From: Cyanobacteriota bacterium | GTDB lineage: Bacteria > Cyanobacteriota > Cyanobacteriia > PCC-6307 > Cyanobiaceae | Assembly (NCBI GenBank): GCA_026389265.1 | Contig: JAPLIE010000102.1 | Coordinates: 1-35,196 of the forward strand | Direction: 5' to 3' | DNA: 35,196 nucleotides | In this document: positions 34,225-35,196 of the stretch, in pieces | Numbering within the stretch: the first letter of the stretch is position 1 | Layout of the letters: each line of letters starts with the position of its first letter | Notes under the pieces: generated by a model | Database searches by the model: none | What the model was told of the DNA's origin: nothing | Seen by the model: the letters and a program-made list of their open reading frames with translations, nothing else | Program-made: the position numbers and the translations under genes

Positions 34225-34993
34225 ATCTTTGCACTATGCCTGGCGCACTCGTCGCGCCTGGTGGTTTACGGCCACAGCCCGCACCAAAGCTCGTTTTGCT
34301 CGCACTGCGCTAGGGAGCTTTTGGCTTGGTCTCTCTAACCTTTTTTCGATTGCGGCCCTGGCGCTCGTCTATGGAACGGTCTTTAAAGTTCAGGATTTTC
34401 CCCGCTACGTCGTCTACTTGGGAACAGGCTTGGTGATTTGGAACGCCATCGCTGCAGCACTAAGCTCTGCCCCTAGCTTGTTTGAGTACAATGCTGGCCA
34501 CTTGAAGAATACCAATTTAAACCCAATATTTTATACTCTTGAAGAGTGGGCTTTCCAGGTTCAATCCTTTGCCCAGTCCTTTGGACTTGTTCTGGTAGTG
34601 TTGTCATTTTATCAACCTACTCTTTTGTTGCATCTGTTTTCTGTGGGCTTGCTTCCCTTGCTTAATGTTATCTTATTCCTTTATTGGCTGCCGCTGCTTC
34701 TTTGCCTTTCAGGGGCGCGGTTTCGCGATTTGTTCCAGCTTGTTCCCATCATTATTCAGCTAGTGTTTCTCCTTTCTCCTATTCTCTATGAAAAGGAAAG
34801 TCTGGGCACTATGGCTTGGACTGCAGACTACAACGCCCTTTACCGTATTTTGAGTCCTCTCCGCCACGCCTTGATTCATGGCGAGTTAAAGGTTGGCCAG
34901 TCTTTCCTGATCCTCGCAGTTAATGTGGCGGGTATCTGGATCTCCCTCTTTCTGCTGGAGCGGCAACGACGCTATTTACCCTTCTTGGTTTGA
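34208..34993 (+). CDS. ABC-2 type polysaccharide export permease (Wzm/TagG-like)
   Basis: The membrane partner of the ATPase encoded just upstream. The 261-aa protein shows about six membrane segments: [30 protein letters not shown] (about 31-60), [19 protein letters not shown] (72-90), [18 protein letters not shown] (115-132), [29 protein letters not shown] (136-165), [20 protein letters not shown] (173-192) and [18 protein letters not shown] (234-251). The N-terminal amphipathic [19 protein letters not shown], which leads into ALGSFW, is the coupling region of ABC-2 polysaccharide exporters. The ATG at 34208 is inside the ATPase gene, so translation is coupled. From here the DNA is AT-richer than secA. 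137 bp separate it from a transposase start. Confidence 0.9.
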   Translation: MNTAFKSLHYAWRTRRAWWFTATARTKARFARTALGSFWLGLSNLFSIAALALVYGTVFKVQDFPRYVVYLGTGLVIWNAIAAALSSAPSLFEYNAGHLKNTNLNPIFYTLEEWAFQVQSFAQSFGLVLVVLSFYQPTLLLHLFSVGLLPLLNVILFLYWLPLLLCLSGARFRDLFQLVPIIIQLVFLLSPILYEKESLGTMAWTADYNALYRILSPLRHALIHGELKVGQSFLILAVNVAGIWISLFLLERQRRYLPFLV

Positions 34994-35130
34994 GTTCTAC
35001 CCTCACATTTTCAATCATGCCCTATAAATTGAAGTTCAATCTAACTACCCTGGATCCCCCTCTGCCAGGAAAGTTGACGTCTCTCCATCCCGACCATTTT
35101 CACCACCAGGGGGCTTGATGGAGCCATTCA

Positions 35131-35196
35131 ATGCGTCGTTACAGCGAGACCGTAAAAGCTGAGGTGAAAAGGCGTATGGGCCCACCGCAGCGACAA
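35131..35196 (+). CDS. transposase, N-terminal fragment (runs off the right edge)
   Basis: Only 22 codons are visible, MRRYSETVKAEVKRRMGPP and on, resembling the helix-turn-helix start of IS3-type OrfA transposases that I recall from freshwater cyanobacteria; the family is a tentative call. Upstream, a GC-rich block starting TGGATCCCCCTC at 35051 may be near the element's left end, but its partner repeat lies outside the window. It follows the ABC permease by 137 bp and is consistent with mobile DNA next to the exporter. Completeness cannot be judged. Confidence 0.6.
   Translation, partial: MRRYSETVKAEVKRRMGPPQRQ

Noticed and set aside
35009-35041. Repeated TTCAATC and an ATTGAA inverted match after the export permease
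   Set aside because: The units are 6-7 nt in AT-rich DNA and have no U-run or symmetry strong enough to call a terminator or target duplication.

Overview
The window is a chromosomal segment of an alpha-picocyanobacterium (Cyanobium/Synechococcus type). This rests on the photosystem II gene psbZ, the cyanobacterial/plastid Ycf23 (DUF561) protein, an aspartokinase with four ACT domains, Clp and SecA sequences of picocyanobacterial type, and high GC with frequent GTG/TTG starts. Family assignments come from reading the protein sequences; no database search was possible.

Positions 1-21.8 kb hold densely packed housekeeping genes: clpX (5' part only) and clpP with tig (protein quality control and folding); asd-dapA (an overlapping pair for lysine/diaminopimelate synthesis); rnj (RNase J, broken here by a frameshifting deletion); a TPR-like hypothetical overlapping tilS; a DUF561 gene; a small holin-like membrane protein; uvrB (excision repair); lysC; holA (DNA polymerase III delta); an NAD-dependent epimerase overlapping cobH; mutS; and psbZ-ribH. 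Gaps are short and many neighbours overlap by 1-26 nt.

Positions 21.8-29.3 kb form a lower-GC glycan island: six glycosyltransferases (four GT-B/GT4-like, two GT2-like) and a GDP-mannose 4,6-dehydratase, in mixed orientations. A 410-bp gap and a tRNA-Gly(GCC) lie at its right side. Then comes a core block: a GNAT acetyltransferase whose stop codon lies inside the tRNA, and secA. Directly after secA, sharing one base with its stop codon, is a two-gene ABC exporter (Wzt-like ATPase and Wzm-like permease). The start of a transposase gene is cut off by the right edge. The glycosyltransferases, the GDP-mannose dehydratase and the ABC exporter together suggest a cell-surface polysaccharide made inside the cell and exported by the ABC route. 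The tRNA-GNAT-secA block sits between the two glycan parts.

I found no CRISPR array, phage, toxin-antitoxin or defence system. The most notable items are the broken rnj, the split glycan/export island with its tRNA and transposase, a palindrome inside the likely mutS promoter, and a GC-rich hairpin that fills the gap between two convergent genes.
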